Source: DASUAS01 sp963819475
GTDB lineage: Bacteria > Actinomycetota > Acidimicrobiia > IMCC26256 > DASPTH01
Direction of reading: 5' to 3'
Length of the DNA: 64,000 nucleotides
Assembly: GCA_963819475.1 (NCBI GenBank)
Contig: CAWFWE010000004.1
Coordinates: 186,001-250,000 of the forward strand
Part shown: piece by piece, positions 35,309-50,182 of the stretch
Layout of the letters: each line of letters starts with the position of its first letter
How positions within the stretch are numbered: position 1 is the first letter of the stretch
Notes under the pieces: generated by a model
Databases searched by the model: none
The model's input: only the letters and a program-made list of their open reading frames with translations
What the model was told of the DNA's origin: nothing
Program-made: the position numbers and the translations under genes

Positions 35309-36370
35309 TCAGTCGGTGATATTTACCCGTCCGCGACCATCTGACACCTCTCCGACTATCCACGCTTCGTGGCCGGCCGACCGCACCGAATCGAGGGTAT
35401 CGAAGCGGTCCTCCGGGGCGACCGCGGCCAGCATCCCGAGGCCGAGGTTGAACACGTGGGTCATCTCGTCGTCGGGCACGTCGCCCGCGGCCTGGATCTC
35501 GGCGAAGACCCGGGGTTCCTCCCACGCGCCGCGATGCAGCACGGCGTCGCAGTGCGCGGGGAGCACGCGGGCGAGGTTGTCGGGCAGACCGCCGCCGGTG
35601 ACGTGCGCGAACGCGTGCACATCGATCCGTTCGCGCAGCTTCCGCATCGCGGGCGCGTAGATCACGCTCGGGCGGATCAGCTCGTCGGCCAACGAATGGT
35701 GGGCGCCCTTCCACGCGGGGTCATCGAGGCGGCGACCGGCGCGTTCGAGCAGCGCCTTGCGCGCCAGCGAGTAGCCGTTGCACCGCAGGCCCGGACTGGC
35801 GAACCCGACCACGACGTCGCCCGGCTTCACCTGGGCCGGAAGCACGCGCGTGCGCTCGACCACTCCCACCGCGAAGCCGACGAGGTCGAACTCACCGGGC
35901 TCCATCAGGTCGGGGTGCTCCGACATCTCCCCACCGAGCAGCGCGCACCCGGACTCGACGCACCCGCGCGCCACCCCGGCGACGATGTCGTCGACGATCT
36001 CGGGCACGAGCTTGCCGATCGAGATGTAGTCGAGGAAGAAGAGGGGCTCGGCGCCCTGCACCGCGATGTCGTCGACCGACATCGCGACGAGGTCGATGCC
36101 GATGGTGTCGTAGCGACCGGTGAGACGCGCGATGAGCGATTTGGTGCCCACGCCGTCGGTCGACGACACGAGCAGCGGGTGCTCGAACGGCTTGGCATCG
36201 AACGCGAAGAGACCCCCGAACCCGCCGATGTCGCCGACCACCTCGGGCCGGAACGTCGCGCGCACGTGTTGCTTGATCAGCTCGACGGCCCGTTCGCCGG
36301 CCGCGATGTCGACACCGACGCCCCGGTACGTCAGCGGTCCGGTCGGCTCACCGGCTCCGGTCCCCGTCAT
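35309..36370 (-). CDS. purM: Phosphoribosylformylglycinamidine cyclo-ligase (AIR synthetase)
   Basis: 353 residues. Closes FGAM to aminoimidazole ribotide with ATP, step 5 of purine synthesis. Seen: YRGVGVDIAAGERAVELIK, LLVSSTDGVGTKSLIA, the YDTIGIDLVAMSVDDI motif with the acidic metal patch, LLGGEMSEHPDLM, and HVTGGGLPDNLARVLP near the C-terminus. ATG 36370 overlaps the purF stop by 4 bp, giving translational coupling. Length and motifs are complete. Confidence 0.97.
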   Translation of the reverse strand: MTGTGAGEPTGPLTYRGVGVDIAAGERAVELIKQHVRATFRPEVVGDIGGFGGLFAFDAKPFEHPLLVSSTDGVGTKSLIARLTGRYDTIGIDLVAMSVDDIAVQGAEPLFFLDYISIGKLVPEIVDDIVAGVARGCVESGCALLGGEMSEHPDLMEPGEFDLVGFAVGVVERTRVLPAQVKPGDVVVGFASPGLRCNGYSLARKALLERAGRRLDDPAWKGAHHSLADELIRPSVIYAPAMRKLRERIDVHAFAHVTGGGLPDNLARVLPAHCDAVLHRGAWEEPRVFAEIQAAGDVPDDEMTHVFNLGLGMLAAVAPEDRFDTLDSVRSAGHEAWIVGEVSDGRGRVNITD

Positions 36371-37830
36371 CGAGGCGCAGGAGCGGTGGCGGCGGAGTCG
36401 TCCTCCAGGGCGAGCTTGGAGTCGGAGAGGGGCACCGGCACGGGGTAGCGGCCCGACAGGCAGGCGGTGCAGAACGAGTCGGACGACGCGCCGGTCGCGG
36501 TGGTGAGGCGGTCGAGCTCGAGGTAGGCGAGAGAGTCGACCCCGAGGAAGTCGCGGATCTCGCCCACCGACATGTCGGCCGCCAGCAGCTCCGACCGGCT
36601 CCCGGTGTCCATGCCGTACGAGCACGGCCACTTGTACGGCGGCGACGAGACGCGGAAGTGCACCTCCGATGCGCCGGCCTCTCTCAGCATCTGCACGACC
36701 TGACGCGTGGTGGTGCCGCGCACGATGGAGTCGTCGACCACCACCAGCTTCTTGCCGCGTATGTTCTCGGGGAGCGGGTTGAGCTTCAGTCGCACGCCCT
36801 GCCCGCGTTGCTTCTGGTTCGGTTGGATGAACGTGCGGCCGACGTAGCGGTTCTTCACCAGGCCGTCGCCGTAGGGGATGCCGGCCGCGCGCGCGTAGCC
36901 CTGCGCAGCGGGGATGCCCGACTCGGGGACCGGCATGACCATGTCGGCGTCGACCGGCGCCTGGCGGGCGAGCTCCTCGCCCATGCGCTGGCGTGCCGCG
37001 TGCACGCTCTTGCCGTAGAGCATGGTGTCGGGGCGGGCGAAGTACACGAACTCGAACAGGCAGAGCTTGGGGTCGGCCTCGGCGAAGCGGTCGGTGTGCA
37101 CGCCCGACGCGTCGATCACGATCATCTCGCCCGGCTCGACCTCGCGCACGAAGTGCGCCCCGACGATGTCGAGCGCGGCGGTCTCGCTGGCCAGCACCCA
37201 TCCGCCTTCGACTCGCCCGAGCACCAGCGGCCAGAAGCCGTGGGGGTCGCGCACGCCGATGAGGTGCGCCTCGTCCATCACCACGAACGAGAAGCCGCCG
37301 GCCAGCAGGGGCAGCACCTGCAGGAGCGCGCGCTCGAGGTCGCGGCCGTCGGACCGGCCCTCGGCCGCGTACTCGTGGGCGATGAGCTCGGCGACCAGGG
37401 CCGAGTCGGTGGTGGAATCGAGGCCGGTGTCGCCGGGGACCAGGCCCGGCAGCATGCCCAGGCGCTCGGCGAGCTCGACGGTGTTGGTGAGGTTGCCGTT
37501 GTGACCCAGGGCGAAGCCGGCGTCGCCGACCGAGCGGTAGACCGGTTGCGCGTTGCGCCAGCTGCTCGACCCGGTGGTGGAGTAGCGCACGTGACCGATG
37601 GCGAGGTGGCCGTCGAGCGGAGCCAGGCGACGCTCGTCGAACACCTGGGTCACCAGGCCCATGTCCTTGGACACGGTGATGGTCTGGCCGTCGCTCACCG
37701 CGATCCCGGCCGACTCCTGGCCCCGGTGCTGCAGGGCGTACAGGCCGAGGTACGTGAGGTGGGCGACGGTCTGGCCCGGCGCGTACACGCCGAACACGCC
37801 ACAGGCGTGACCGATCTGGGGGTCGTTCAC
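36367..37830 (-). CDS. purF: Amidophosphoribosyltransferase
   Basis: 487 residues from GTG 37830. Makes phosphoribosylamine from PRPP and glutamine, the committed step of purine synthesis. A nine-residue propeptide precedes catalytic Cys10 (HACGVFGVYAPG), so self-processing is expected. Other motifs are LGLYALQHRGQESAG, GHVRYSTTGSSSWRNAQP, VPESGIPAAQGYA, and the PRPP loop VVVDDSIVRGTTTR. Cysteines in KWPCSYGMD and SFCTACLSGRYP match the 4Fe-4S ligands of the Bacillus-type enzyme. 64 bp from the purL stop. Confidence 0.97.
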   Translation of the reverse strand: MNDPQIGHACGVFGVYAPGQTVAHLTYLGLYALQHRGQESAGIAVSDGQTITVSKDMGLVTQVFDERRLAPLDGHLAIGHVRYSTTGSSSWRNAQPVYRSVGDAGFALGHNGNLTNTVELAERLGMLPGLVPGDTGLDSTTDSALVAELIAHEYAAEGRSDGRDLERALLQVLPLLAGGFSFVVMDEAHLIGVRDPHGFWPLVLGRVEGGWVLASETAALDIVGAHFVREVEPGEMIVIDASGVHTDRFAEADPKLCLFEFVYFARPDTMLYGKSVHAARQRMGEELARQAPVDADMVMPVPESGIPAAQGYARAAGIPYGDGLVKNRYVGRTFIQPNQKQRGQGVRLKLNPLPENIRGKKLVVVDDSIVRGTTTRQVVQMLREAGASEVHFRVSSPPYKWPCSYGMDTGSRSELLAADMSVGEIRDFLGVDSLAYLELDRLTTATGASSDSFCTACLSGRYPVPVPLSDSKLALEDDSAATAPAPR

Positions 37831-37894
37831 CGGCTCCGTCTCCCAGGCACCCCGAGGTCAACCCCCTCTCGGCGGGGTCGATTCCCGACCGATG

Positions 37895-40210
<2,316 letters not shown>

Positions 40211-40349
40211 GGGATCGGGCCGCATCGTAGCCAAGCACCTCTTTGACGGATGACCTGAACAAGTCATGTGCGCCATTATCAGAAATAGCGCTCCGGGTGA
40301 TAGACAGAAAGGGCGGGCGTCGACCGACCGATACACGGGAGAGAGAGCC

Positions 40350-40760
40350 ATGGCGAAATCCACCACTCGCACCATGAGCGCCCAGCACAAAGCGGCGCTC
40401 GCCGAAGGCCGCTCCGAGGGCCGGGCGGTAAAGAACTACCTGGAGGCCTTACAGCAGAACCGCCCCCGGCGGGGCCGGCGGCGCACGCCCGATTCCATCA
40501 AGAAGCGCCTCACCGCCATCGACGCCGAGTACGGCGAGGTCTCCGCCCTCCAACAGCTCCAGTTGGTCCAGGAGCGGATGGACCTCCAGCGGGAGTTGGA
40601 GGCGATGAGCACCAAGGTCGACCTGTCGGCGCTCGAGTCGGATTTCGTGAAGACCGCGTCCAAGTACGCGGCGCGCAAGGGCATCTCCTATGCCGCGTGG
40701 CGCGAACTGGGGGTGCCGGCCGACGTGCTCAAGAAGGCGGGGATCTCGAGAGGTTCGTGA
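40350..40760 (+). CDS. Conserved small basic actinobacterial protein
   Basis: 136 residues from ATG 40350, with GGGAGAGAG upstream. The pattern MSAQHKAALAEGRSEGRAVKNYLEAL, then RRTPDSIKKRLTAID and KGISYAAWRELGVPADVLKKAGI, is one I know as conserved and uncharacterised in actinobacteria. It is helical and basic at the N-terminus, with a possible coiled coil (LQQLQLVQERMDLQRELEAM). Inserted on the plus strand between purL and purQ, divergent from purL across ~140 bp. Function unknown; nucleic-acid binding is only a guess. Confidence 0.75.
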   Translation: MAKSTTRTMSAQHKAALAEGRSEGRAVKNYLEALQQNRPRRGRRRTPDSIKKRLTAIDAEYGEVSALQQLQLVQERMDLQRELEAMSTKVDLSALESDFVKTASKYAARKGISYAAWRELGVPADVLKKAGISRGS

Positions 40761-40795
40761 GCTCCGCCACGCTCGTGGCGTCGTTTCGTGTGCCG

Positions 40796-41479
40796 CTACG
40801 GCAGGTGACCGACGCCCGAACAGGAGGCGAGGAGCGACTCGAGCAGGACGATCCCGTCGGCGCTACCGAGCAGAACGTCGCTGGCCCGCTCCGGGTGAGG
40901 CATGAGGCCGACCACGTTGCCCGCCTCGTTGCTGATGCCGGCGATGTCGTCGAGGCTGCCGTTGGGGTTGTCGACGTAGCGGACCACGATGCGATCGTCG
41001 GCCCGCAGGCGCGCCAGCGTCTCGGTGTCGCACACGTAGTTGCCCTCGAAGTGGTTGATCGGGATGCGCAGCCTCGCGCCGCGCTCGGCCCGGTTGGTCA
41101 GCACCGACCGGGTGCTCACCACCTCCAGCTCGACGGTGTCGCACACGAACGTGAGCCCGGTGTTCTTCTGTAGCGCCCCGGGGAGCAGGCCCGCCTCGGT
41201 GAGCACCTGGAAGCCGTTGCAGATGCCGACGACGGGACCACCGGCGGCGGCGTGCTCCGCGACGGCGTCCATCACCGGCGAGAAGCGGGCGATGGCGCCG
41301 GTACGCAGGTAGTCGCCGTGGGCGAACCCGCCCGGCACGACCACCGCGTCGACGTCACGCACGGTGCGGTCGCCGTGCCAGAGCAGCTCGGCCTCGCCGC
41401 CGAGCGCCTCGACCGCCCACTGCACGTCGAGCTCGCAGTTCGTGCCCGGGAATACCACCACTCCGACGCGAATGCTCAC
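40796..41479 (-). CDS. purQ: Phosphoribosylformylglycinamidine synthase subunit PurQ (glutaminase)
   Basis: 227 residues. Class I glutamine amidotransferase that feeds ammonia to PurL. Seen: VGVVVFPGTNCELD, VVPGGFAHGDYLRTGAIA, the nucleophile elbow GPVVGICNGFQVLTEAGLLPGAL with the catalytic Cys, and the His-Glu pair in GLMPHPERA. GTG 41479 follows GGGGAA closely. A 92-bp gap to purS contains a large palindrome. Confidence 0.97.
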   Translation of the reverse strand: MSIRVGVVVFPGTNCELDVQWAVEALGGEAELLWHGDRTVRDVDAVVVPGGFAHGDYLRTGAIARFSPVMDAVAEHAAAGGPVVGICNGFQVLTEAGLLPGALQKNTGLTFVCDTVELEVVSTRSVLTNRAERGARLRIPINHFEGNYVCDTETLARLRADDRIVVRYVDNPNGSLDDIAGISNEAGNVVGLMPHPERASDVLLGSADGIVLLESLLASCSGVGHLP

Positions 41480-41520
41480 GCTTCCCCGCTCTCGGCGCTT
41501 CCTCGAAGGCTCGCTCTCTG

Positions 41521-41541
41521 CGGCCCGGGGTACCCGGGCCG
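41521..41541. repeat. REP-like palindrome, copy 1 (purQ-purS gap)
   Basis: CGGCCCGGG-GTA-CCCGGGCCG, perfect 9-bp arms around a 3-base loop. It shares the intergenic position and core shape of four other copies in the window. Confidence 0.65.
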
Positions 41542-41571
41542 CGACCGTTCGCTCGCGTGCGTGCGGACGGA

Positions 41572-41835
41572 TCATGGCGCGGGCACCACCTCGTCGACTT
41601 CCACCGTGTAGCGCTCGATCACCGGGTTGGCGAGGATCCGCTGGCACATCTCGTCGACCTGCGCGCGGGCGGCCGCCTCGGAGTCGGTGTCGAGCACCAG
41701 GCGGATGGTCTTGGCGATGGAGACCTCGCTCACGTTGGCGTACCCGAGCGCCGGGAGCGCACGCTCGACGGTCGCGCCCTGCGGATCGAGCACGCCGGGG
41801 AGGTGGGTGACGTCGATGCGGACCGCGTATCTCAC
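41572..41835 (-). CDS. purS: Phosphoribosylformylglycinamidine synthase subunit PurS
   Basis: 87 residues from GTG 41835. Small structural subunit that bridges PurL and PurQ. Seen: AVRIDVTHLPGVLDPQGATVERALPALGY and SIAKTIRLVLD, matching the family. GTGA overlaps the purC stop, so the genes are coupled. Its start is fixed by that overlap and by the family's usual length. Confidence 0.95.
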   Translation of the reverse strand: MRYAVRIDVTHLPGVLDPQGATVERALPALGYANVSEVSIAKTIRLVLDTDSEAAARAQVDEMCQRILANPVIERYTVEVDEVVPAP

Positions 41836-42716
41836 TCGTCGTCTCCGTACCAGGTGTCGAAGCTGCTGCCGCTCACCTGCTCGTAGGCCTCCACGTAGCG
41901 CGCCCGCGTGCCCGCGATCACCGACGCCGGCATGCGTGGCACCGGTGGCTCCTGGTTCCACCCGATCGACAGGTAGTGGTCGCGCACGTACTGCTTGTCG
42001 AACGACGGCGGCGAGGTCCCGACGACATGGTCGTCGGCGCTCCAGTAGCGCGACGAGTCAGGCGTCATCATCTCGTCGATCACCACCAGCCGCTCGTCGA
42101 CCAGCCCGAACTCGAGCTTGGTGTCGGCCAGGATGAGCCCCCGCTCGGCGGCGTGGGCGGCGCCGAACCGGTAGATGGCGAGCGTGACGTCGCGGAGCTC
42201 CTCGAACAGGTCGGTGCCCACGACCTCGGCGGCCTCGGTGTCGGAGAGCGGGAGGTCGTGGCCGGCGTCGGCCTTGGTGGTGGGCGTGAAGATCGGCTCC
42301 GGGAGCTGCTCGGCCTGGCGCAGCCCCGCCGGGAGCTGCCGGCCCCGCACCGTGCCCGTCTCCTGGTAGTCGGACCACGCGGCGCCGAACAGGTACCCCC
42401 GCGCGACGCACTCGAGCCGGACCGGCTGGGCCGCCCGCACCAACATCGCCCGGCCGGAGACGTCGGGGCCCGCGGTCTCCGGGAAATCGGTGGGGTCGGA
42501 CGACACCAGGTGGTTGGGGGCCAGGTGCGCGGTCTGCTCGAACCAGAACGTCGACAGCGCGGTGAGGACCCGGCCCTTGTCGGGGATGAGGTCGGGGAGC
42601 ACGACGTCGAACACCGACACGCGGTCGGACGCCACGACCAGCATGCGGTCGTGGCCGACCTCGTAGAGCTCGCGCACCTTGCCGCTGTAGTGGTGGGGAA
42701 GGGAGAGCTTGCTCAC
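41832..42716 (-). CDS. purC: Phosphoribosylaminoimidazole-succinocarboxamide synthase
   Basis: 294 residues from GTG 42716. Joins CAIR and aspartate to SAICAR with ATP. Seen: SGKVRELYEVG, LVVASDRVSVFDVVLPDLIPDKGRVL, ECVARGYLFGAAWSDYQETGTV, and LILADTKLEFGLVDERLVVIDEMMTPDSSRYW. The start lies one base after the purB stop. This is the longer, single-domain version common in actinobacteria. Confidence 0.97.
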   Translation of the reverse strand: MSKLSLPHHYSGKVRELYEVGHDRMLVVASDRVSVFDVVLPDLIPDKGRVLTALSTFWFEQTAHLAPNHLVSSDPTDFPETAGPDVSGRAMLVRAAQPVRLECVARGYLFGAAWSDYQETGTVRGRQLPAGLRQAEQLPEPIFTPTTKADAGHDLPLSDTEAAEVVGTDLFEELRDVTLAIYRFGAAHAAERGLILADTKLEFGLVDERLVVIDEMMTPDSSRYWSADDHVVGTSPPSFDKQYVRDHYLSIGWNQEPPVPRMPASVIAGTRARYVEAYEQVSGSSFDTWYGDDE

Positions 42717-42717
42717 G

Positions 42718-44052
<1,335 letters not shown>

Positions 44053-44171
44053 GGGGGCCCTTCCTCCTGCCGAACACTCTACGAGCCGGAAACGGCACGG
44101 ACCCGCCCCTCGGGCGCGTCCGCAGGTCAATCGGTGGGCGACGCGATCGGGACGAGGAGGGCTCGGGGGTG

Positions 44172-44342
44172 ATGAACTGCTCCAAGCACTGGACCGAGCA
44201 CGCCGTAGCGCAATGCGACGAATGCGGCCAGCACTGGTGCGCGGTGTGTCTCGTCCCCCCGCCCAAGGACGGCGACCCGCTGCGCTGCATCCCCTGCTCG
44301 CTGGTCATCGCCGGGGTGCGGACCCGCCGTCGGGTCCGCTGA
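44172..44342 (+). CDS. Small B-box/zinc-finger-like protein
   Basis: 56 residues from ATG 44172 behind GAGGAGGG. Cys/His-rich: NCSKHWTEHAVAQCDECGQHWCAVCLVPPP and RCIPCSLVIAG, a spacing like a B-box zinc finger (CxxH...CxxC...CxxC...CxxC). It may bind one or two zinc ions; function unknown. Lies on the plus strand within the purine cluster, and its 3' end overlaps the purD 3' end by 38 bp. Confidence 0.7.
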   Translation: MNCSKHWTEHAVAQCDECGQHWCAVCLVPPPKDGDPLRCIPCSLVIAGVRTRRRVR

Positions 44343-45649
44343 GCCGCGGCGCGGGCTCCGAGCCCGCTTCGGTGGCCGCGGCTGCGGCGGCGATGTCGCC
44401 GCGGAGCTGCATGCCGTCCCAGGTGATCAGGCCGGCCGCTTCGTAGGCGCGCGTGCCGCGCCACCGACAGGTCGGGGCCCGTTCCCGTGACGTCGAGCAC
44501 GCGCCCCCCGGCGGTGCGGAGGGTGCCGTCGGCATCACGCGCCGTCCCCGCGTGGAAGATCGTGACCTCGTTCACCGCAGTGGCGACGTCGAGACCCATG
44601 ATGGCGTCGCCGGTCCGCGCCGAGGCCGGGTAGCCCGCGCCGGCCAGCACGACGGTCACGCACGCCAAGGCGGCGAACTCCACCGCGAGCGGTTCGCCCG
44701 CGGCCGCCGCCCGCAGCAGCTCGGCGAAGTCGGAGGCGACGCGTGGCAACACCACCTGGCACTCGGGATCGCCGAACCGCACGTTGTACTCGATCACCTT
44801 GGGGCCGTCGGTGGTCAGCATCATCCCCGCGTACAGCACGCCGCGGTAGTCGACGTCATGCTCGGCCAGCCAGTGCAGCGTCGGCAGCACCGCACGGGCC
44901 ATGACGTCGTCGACGACGGCGGGTCCCGCGATCGGCACCGGTGAGTAGGCACCCATGCCGCCGGTGTTCGGCCCGGTGTCTCGTTCACCGATGCGCTTGA
45001 AGTCCTGCGCCGGTGCGAGGGCGACCGCGCCGTCGGGATCGCCGTTGCACACGACGAGCAGCGAGAGCTCGGGTCCGGTGAGACCCTCCTCGATCACCAG
45101 GGTGCGGCCGGCGTCACCGAACGCCTCACCCGAGAGGTAGGCGCGCACGGCCTCGCGTGCATCGGGGAGCGATTCGGTGACCACGACGCCCTTGCCCGCG
45201 GCGAGGCCGTCGGTCTTCACGACGTAGGGCGGCGCGAACTCCTCGAGGAAGGCGAGCGCACCGTCGACGTCGTCGGCGCCGAACGCCGAGTGACGCGCGG
45301 TCGGCACGCCGGCGGCAGCCAGCACCTCCTTCATCCACGCTTTCGAGCCCTCGAGGCGGGCGCCTGCCGCGCCGGGCCCGAACGCGAGGCGGCCCCGGGC
45401 CCGGACCGCGTCGGCGACGCCGGCGACGAGCGGACCCTCGGGACCGACGACGACCAGGCCGACGTCGAGGTCGTCGGCGAGCTGTGCCACCGCGGCGGCG
45501 TCGGACGGGTCAACCGGGAAGCACAACGCGTGCGCGGCGATCCCGGGGTTGCCGGGCGCGCCGAACACCTCGGGCGCGTCGGGTGCGCGCTGCAACGCCC
45601 ACACGAGGGCGTGCTCGCGCCCGCCGGAGCCGACGACGAGGATTCTCAC
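44305..45649 (-). pseudogene. purD: Phosphoribosylamine-glycine ligase with C-terminal frameshift
   Basis: About 448 residues. GARS, step 2 of purine synthesis. Seen from GTG 45649: VLVVGSGGREHALVWALQ, GPEGPLVAGVADAVRARGR, the ATP-grasp core VVKTDGLAAGKGVVV, FKRIGERDTGPNTGGMGAYSP, and VIEYNVRFGDPECQVVLPR. The frame breaks at 44445-44461: GTGPDLSVAR is followed in a different frame by RAYEAAGLITWDGMQLRGDIA, the expected family end. Only the last ~30 residues of the C-terminal domain are affected. Because the gene should be needed, an assembly indel is more likely than real loss. Confidence 0.88.
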
Positions 45650-45713
45650 TCCGGCGCGGCGACCGGAGACGACCGGAGGGAGCCGCGCTCGCGGCTCGCA
45701 GCGAGCGAGTGCA

Positions 45714-47006
45714 TCATGCTGCGCGGGGAAGGACGACCGTCTGCGCGCGATCGGGGCCGACACCGACGAAGCTGATGGGCACGCCGACGACCTCCTCCAC
45801 GAAGCGGAGGTAGTCACGCGCCTCGTTCGGAAAGTCCTCGACGCGCGCACACCGGTCGATGTCGCACTGCCACCCGGGCAGGGTCTCGTAGACCGGGCGC
45901 ACCTTGTGCAGCACCGACTGGTGGTACGGCACATGGTCGTAGCGCGTGCCGTCCTCACCCTCGTAGGCCACGCATACCGCGAGCTCGGGGAACGGTGCGA
46001 GCACGTCGAGCTTGGTGATCGCGATCTCGCTGCACGAGTTGAGCCGCACCGCGTGCCGCAGCATCACGAGGTCGAGCCAGCCGGGTCGGCGGCGACGACC
46101 GGTGTTGGTGCCGAACTCGTGGCCGCGCTCGACCAGGACGTCGCCCACCGGGTCGCCGTCGAACAGCTCGGTGGGGAACGGGCCGCTGCCGACGCGGGTC
46201 ACGTAGGCCTTGGCCACGCCGATGACGCGCTCGATCGCGCGCGGCCCGACCCCGGCACCGGTGCACACGCCACCGGCGATCGGGTTCGACGAGGTGACGA
46301 ACGGATACGTGCCGTGGTCGAGGTCGAGGTACGTGGCCTGCGCGCCTTCGAACAACACCGGGCGACCGGCGTCGAGCGCCTCGTGGACGAGGTGCACGGT
46401 GTCGTCGATCATGGGTTCGAGGCGCGGGACCATGGCCAGGTACTGCGCGGCGATCTCGTCGGCATCGAGCGGCAGGCGGTTGTAGACCTTCGCCAGCACA
46501 CCGTTCTTCTCGCGCAGCGCGAGGTCGAGCTTCTGGCGGAAGATCTTGGCGTCGAGCAGGTCCTGCACGCGTAGCCCGACCCGCAGCGCCTTGTCGGCGT
46601 ACGCGGGACCGATGCCGCGCTTGGTGGTACCGAGCTTGTTCTTGCCCAGGAAGCGCTCGGTGACGCGGTCGAGCTCCTGGTGGTACGGCATGATCAGGTG
46701 TGAGTTGCCCGACAGCTTCACGCGCGACGTGTCGACACCCTTGCCCGCGAGCATGTCGAGCTCTTCGATCAGCACCGCGGGATCGACGACGACGCCGTTG
46801 CCGATGATCGCGGTCACGTGCGGGTAGAGCACGCCGCTCGGCACGAGCTGCAACGCGAAGACCTCGTCGCCGACCACGATGCGGTGCCCGGCGTTGTGGC
46901 CGCCCTGGTAGCGGACGACCAGGTCGCTCTCCTGCGCCAGGTAGTCGGTGAAGCGGCCCTTGCCCTCGTCACCCCACTGGGTGCCGACGATCACCGTGCC
47001 CGGCAC
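45714..47006 (-). CDS. purA: Adenylosuccinate synthetase
   Basis: 430 residues from GTG 47006. Converts IMP and aspartate to adenylosuccinate with GTP. Seen: GTQWGDEGKGRFTDYLA with the P-loop-like GDEGKG, QGGHNAGHRIVVGDEVFALQLVPSG, GTTKRGIGPAYADKALRVGLR, LFEGAQATYLDLDHGTYPFVTSSNP, and EFGTNTGRRRRPGWLDLVMLRHA with the IMP/GTP contacts. Complete. 64 bp upstream of purD on the same strand. Its promoter should lie in the 96-bp gap beyond 47006. Confidence 0.97.
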   Translation of the reverse strand: MPGTVIVGTQWGDEGKGRFTDYLAQESDLVVRYQGGHNAGHRIVVGDEVFALQLVPSGVLYPHVTAIIGNGVVVDPAVLIEELDMLAGKGVDTSRVKLSGNSHLIMPYHQELDRVTERFLGKNKLGTTKRGIGPAYADKALRVGLRVQDLLDAKIFRQKLDLALREKNGVLAKVYNRLPLDADEIAAQYLAMVPRLEPMIDDTVHLVHEALDAGRPVLFEGAQATYLDLDHGTYPFVTSSNPIAGGVCTGAGVGPRAIERVIGVAKAYVTRVGSGPFPTELFDGDPVGDVLVERGHEFGTNTGRRRRPGWLDLVMLRHAVRLNSCSEIAITKLDVLAPFPELAVCVAYEGEDGTRYDHVPYHQSVLHKVRPVYETLPGWQCDIDRCARVEDFPNEARDYLRFVEEVVGVPISFVGVGPDRAQTVVLPRAA

Positions 47007-47068
47007 GATTGCCCCCCACGTAACGCAACATCAGGTGTCACGTTGACGAGATCGTAGTCGACCCCTCC

Positions 47069-47102
47069 CGAACATCCGTCAGTAGACCCCCGCATTTGAC
47101 GG

Positions 47103-47120
<18 letters not shown>
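47069..47120. promoter_or_regulatory. 13-bp inverted repeat at the clpB 3' end / purA promoter region
   Basis: CGAACATCCGTCA (47069-47081) and TGACGGATGTTCG (47108-47120) are perfect reverse complements 26 bases apart; the right arm lies inside the last clpB codons. The loop contains TTGACGGTCAA, itself palindromic. It could be the clpB terminator or an operator upstream of purA; no T-tract follows. Confidence 0.6.
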
Positions 47121-49685
<2,565 letters not shown>

Positions 49686-49717
49686 GCCTCTACCTCGGAG
49701 TGGACGACACGGTCTCC

Positions 49718-49744
49718 AAAGTTGACAACAACGCTGTCAACTTT
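49718..49744. promoter_or_regulatory. HAIR-like HspR operator upstream of clpB
   Basis: AAAGTTGACA-N7-TGTCAACTTT, perfect 10-bp arms. HspR's known HAIR site is CTTGAGT-N7-ACTCAAG. Here the spacer length and the TTGA/TCAA core are kept while the flanks differ. It lies between hspR and clpB. Confidence 0.78.
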
Positions 49745-49786
49745 ATTCCCGCTGGGATCGGCCTGTGAAGCTGGACGTGGCGACCG

Positions 49787-50179
49787 TCAGCGGCGCGGGA
49801 CCCGCACCACCGCCCGGCGGCTGACCGGCACAAGGTCACGGCGGTAGCTGCGGTGCACGTCGCGCACCGCGGTCTCGAGATCCTGGCGGGCCTGGGCCAG
49901 CGCCGCTTCGAGGGCGGCGACCCGCTCCAGGACCTCCTCGAGCTCGGCCTCGAGCTCCAGGATCTTGCGGACCCCGGCCAGGCTGACACCCTCGTTGGTG
50001 AGCTCCTGGATGCGCTGGAGCAGCGCGATGTCGCGGTCGGAGTAGCGCCGGCTGCGACCCTCGGTGCGGCTCGGCTCGATCAGGCCCTTCCGCTCGTAGA
50101 TGCGGAGGGTCTGCGGGTGGACGCCGGCGAGCTCGGCCGCCACCGAGATGATGTAGAGCGCTCGCTGGTCGTCGTCCAT
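49787..50179 (-). CDS. hspR: HspR, MerR-family heat-shock repressor
   Basis: 130 residues from ATG 50179. The MerR HTH reads YIISVAAELAGVHPQTLRIYERKGLIEPSRTEGRSRRYSDRD, followed by a coiled coil (LEAELEEVLERVAALEAALAQ) and a basic tail. In Streptomyces and Mycobacterium HspR represses the dnaK operon and clpB, with DnaK as co-repressor. The gene starts 3 bp after the dnaJ stop, the usual fourth place in dnaK-grpE-dnaJ-hspR. Confidence 0.95.
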   Translation of the reverse strand: MDDDQRALYIISVAAELAGVHPQTLRIYERKGLIEPSRTEGRSRRYSDRDIALLQRIQELTNEGVSLAGVRKILELEAELEEVLERVAALEAALAQARQDLETAVRDVHRSYRRDLVPVSRRAVVRVPRR

Positions 50180-50182
50180 GGA

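Noticed and set aside
40211..40349. Purine riboswitch upstream of purL
   Set aside because: No conserved purine-aptamer loops or three-way junction seen; only an ordinary divergent promoter gap.
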